DNA of 32,004 nucleotides, taken from an uncultured Porphyromonadaceae bacterium. GTDB taxonomy: Bacteria > Bacteroidota > Bacteroidia > Bacteroidales > Muribaculaceae. Where the stretch lies: NCBI GenBank assembly GCA_947575235.1, contig CANPMT010000040.1:1-32004 (forward strand), given 5' to 3'. The translations under genes were made by a program, and so were the position numbers. Shown in pieces: positions 31,715 through 32,004 of the stretch (within the stretch, counting starts at the first letter, position 1; each line of letters opens with the position of its first letter). Under the pieces are notes generated by a model. The model saw nothing but the letters and a program-made list of their open reading frames with translations. It did not search any database and was not told the origin of the DNA.

Positions 31715-32004
31715 TTACAGACGGATTTTTCGGGGTTCGACATCGGGCGATGACAGGACGAGCATCCAGAATCCTACCGGTATTGTCGAGAGGTCGATAT
31801 CTATTGACGTATCCCCTTCCCTTAGAACAGTGTCCAACAGACTGATTCCGTTTAAATCAGTGATGTCGATACGCACATCGTTATTCAACGGCTTTGGCGA
31901 CGTGAGTGTGAGAATGTTGCCGGCTCTTGACACTTCTATAATATCAAGATCCGTCACAGCCACCATAAGGTTCTCCATCTCCTCATGGTCGATTATGAAT
32001 GTCC
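31715..32004 (-). CDS. Protein with type IX sorting-like C-terminus (partial)
   Basis: Only the C-terminal 95 or so residues are in the window; the frame stays open to the right edge, reading TFIIDHEEMENLMVAVTD before continuing. The end has the layout of a type A sorting domain: strand IEVSRAGNILTLTSP, then VRIDITDLNGISLLD, IDIDLSTIPVGFWMLVLSS and a basic tail RKIRL. This suggests a surface-exposed or secreted protein using the same PorSS route as the M6 protease. The internal ATG at 31978 is not a credible start. Confidence 0.6.
   Translation of the reverse strand, partial: TFIIDHEEMENLMVAVTDLDIIEVSRAGNILTLTSPKPLNNDVRIDITDLNGISLLDTVLREGDTSIDIDLSTIPVGFWMLVLSSPDVEPRKIRL

Overview
The window looks like a Bacteroidales chromosome, most likely a gut Muribaculaceae-type organism (inference; no marker gene is present). 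The reasons are promoter -7 boxes of the TAnnTTTG form, little Shine-Dalgarno signal, lipoproteins with an SCGG-type start, a protease with a type IX secretion C-terminus, and 2-keto-3-deoxygluconate kinase next to KDPG aldolase. The middle of the window is moderately GC-rich. Both ends (about 1-1.2 kb and 30.2-32 kb) look more AT-rich and carry accessory or decayed genes.

Layout. 1-1.2 kb: an octanucleotide repeat abuts a frameshifted lipoprotein gene, followed by an orphan minimal nucleotidyltransferase. 1.2-3.4 kb: a lipoprotein and a PagL-like outer-membrane barrel overlap. 3.5-5.3 kb: kdgK-eda for 2-keto-3-deoxygluconate catabolism. 5.4-10.9 kb (minus): a complete RND efflux operon, adaptor to pump to TolC-like channel. 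11.1-12.4 kb: a small lipoprotein diverges from luxS. 12.5-14.8 kb (minus): a biotin-dependent carboxyltransferase with two biotinyl domains. 15.0-18.7 kb: a DMT permease, a DUF3108-like secreted protein and an M6 metalloprotease.

18.8-30.1 kb (minus) is the most interesting block. It is one long operon: HlyD/MacA adaptor, LolD/MacB-type ATPase, four FtsX-like permeases in an A-B-A-B order, a TolC-like channel, an NtrC-type sigma-54 activator and its NtrB-like histidine kinase. Upstream of the first gene lie a close match to a sigma-54 -24/-12 promoter and, about 90-105 bases further up, a near-perfect 20-base palindrome placed where an NtrC-type activator would bind. No TAnnTTTG box is visible there. 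I infer a self-regulated, sigma-54-dependent export system whose own last two genes switch on the whole operon.

30.5-32 kb: a HigBA toxin-antitoxin pair with a well-formed promoter converges with zero spacing on the C-terminal remnant of a Fic protein. The window ends inside a protein with a type IX sorting-like C-terminus. No rRNA, tRNA, CRISPR array, integrase or transposase was seen.
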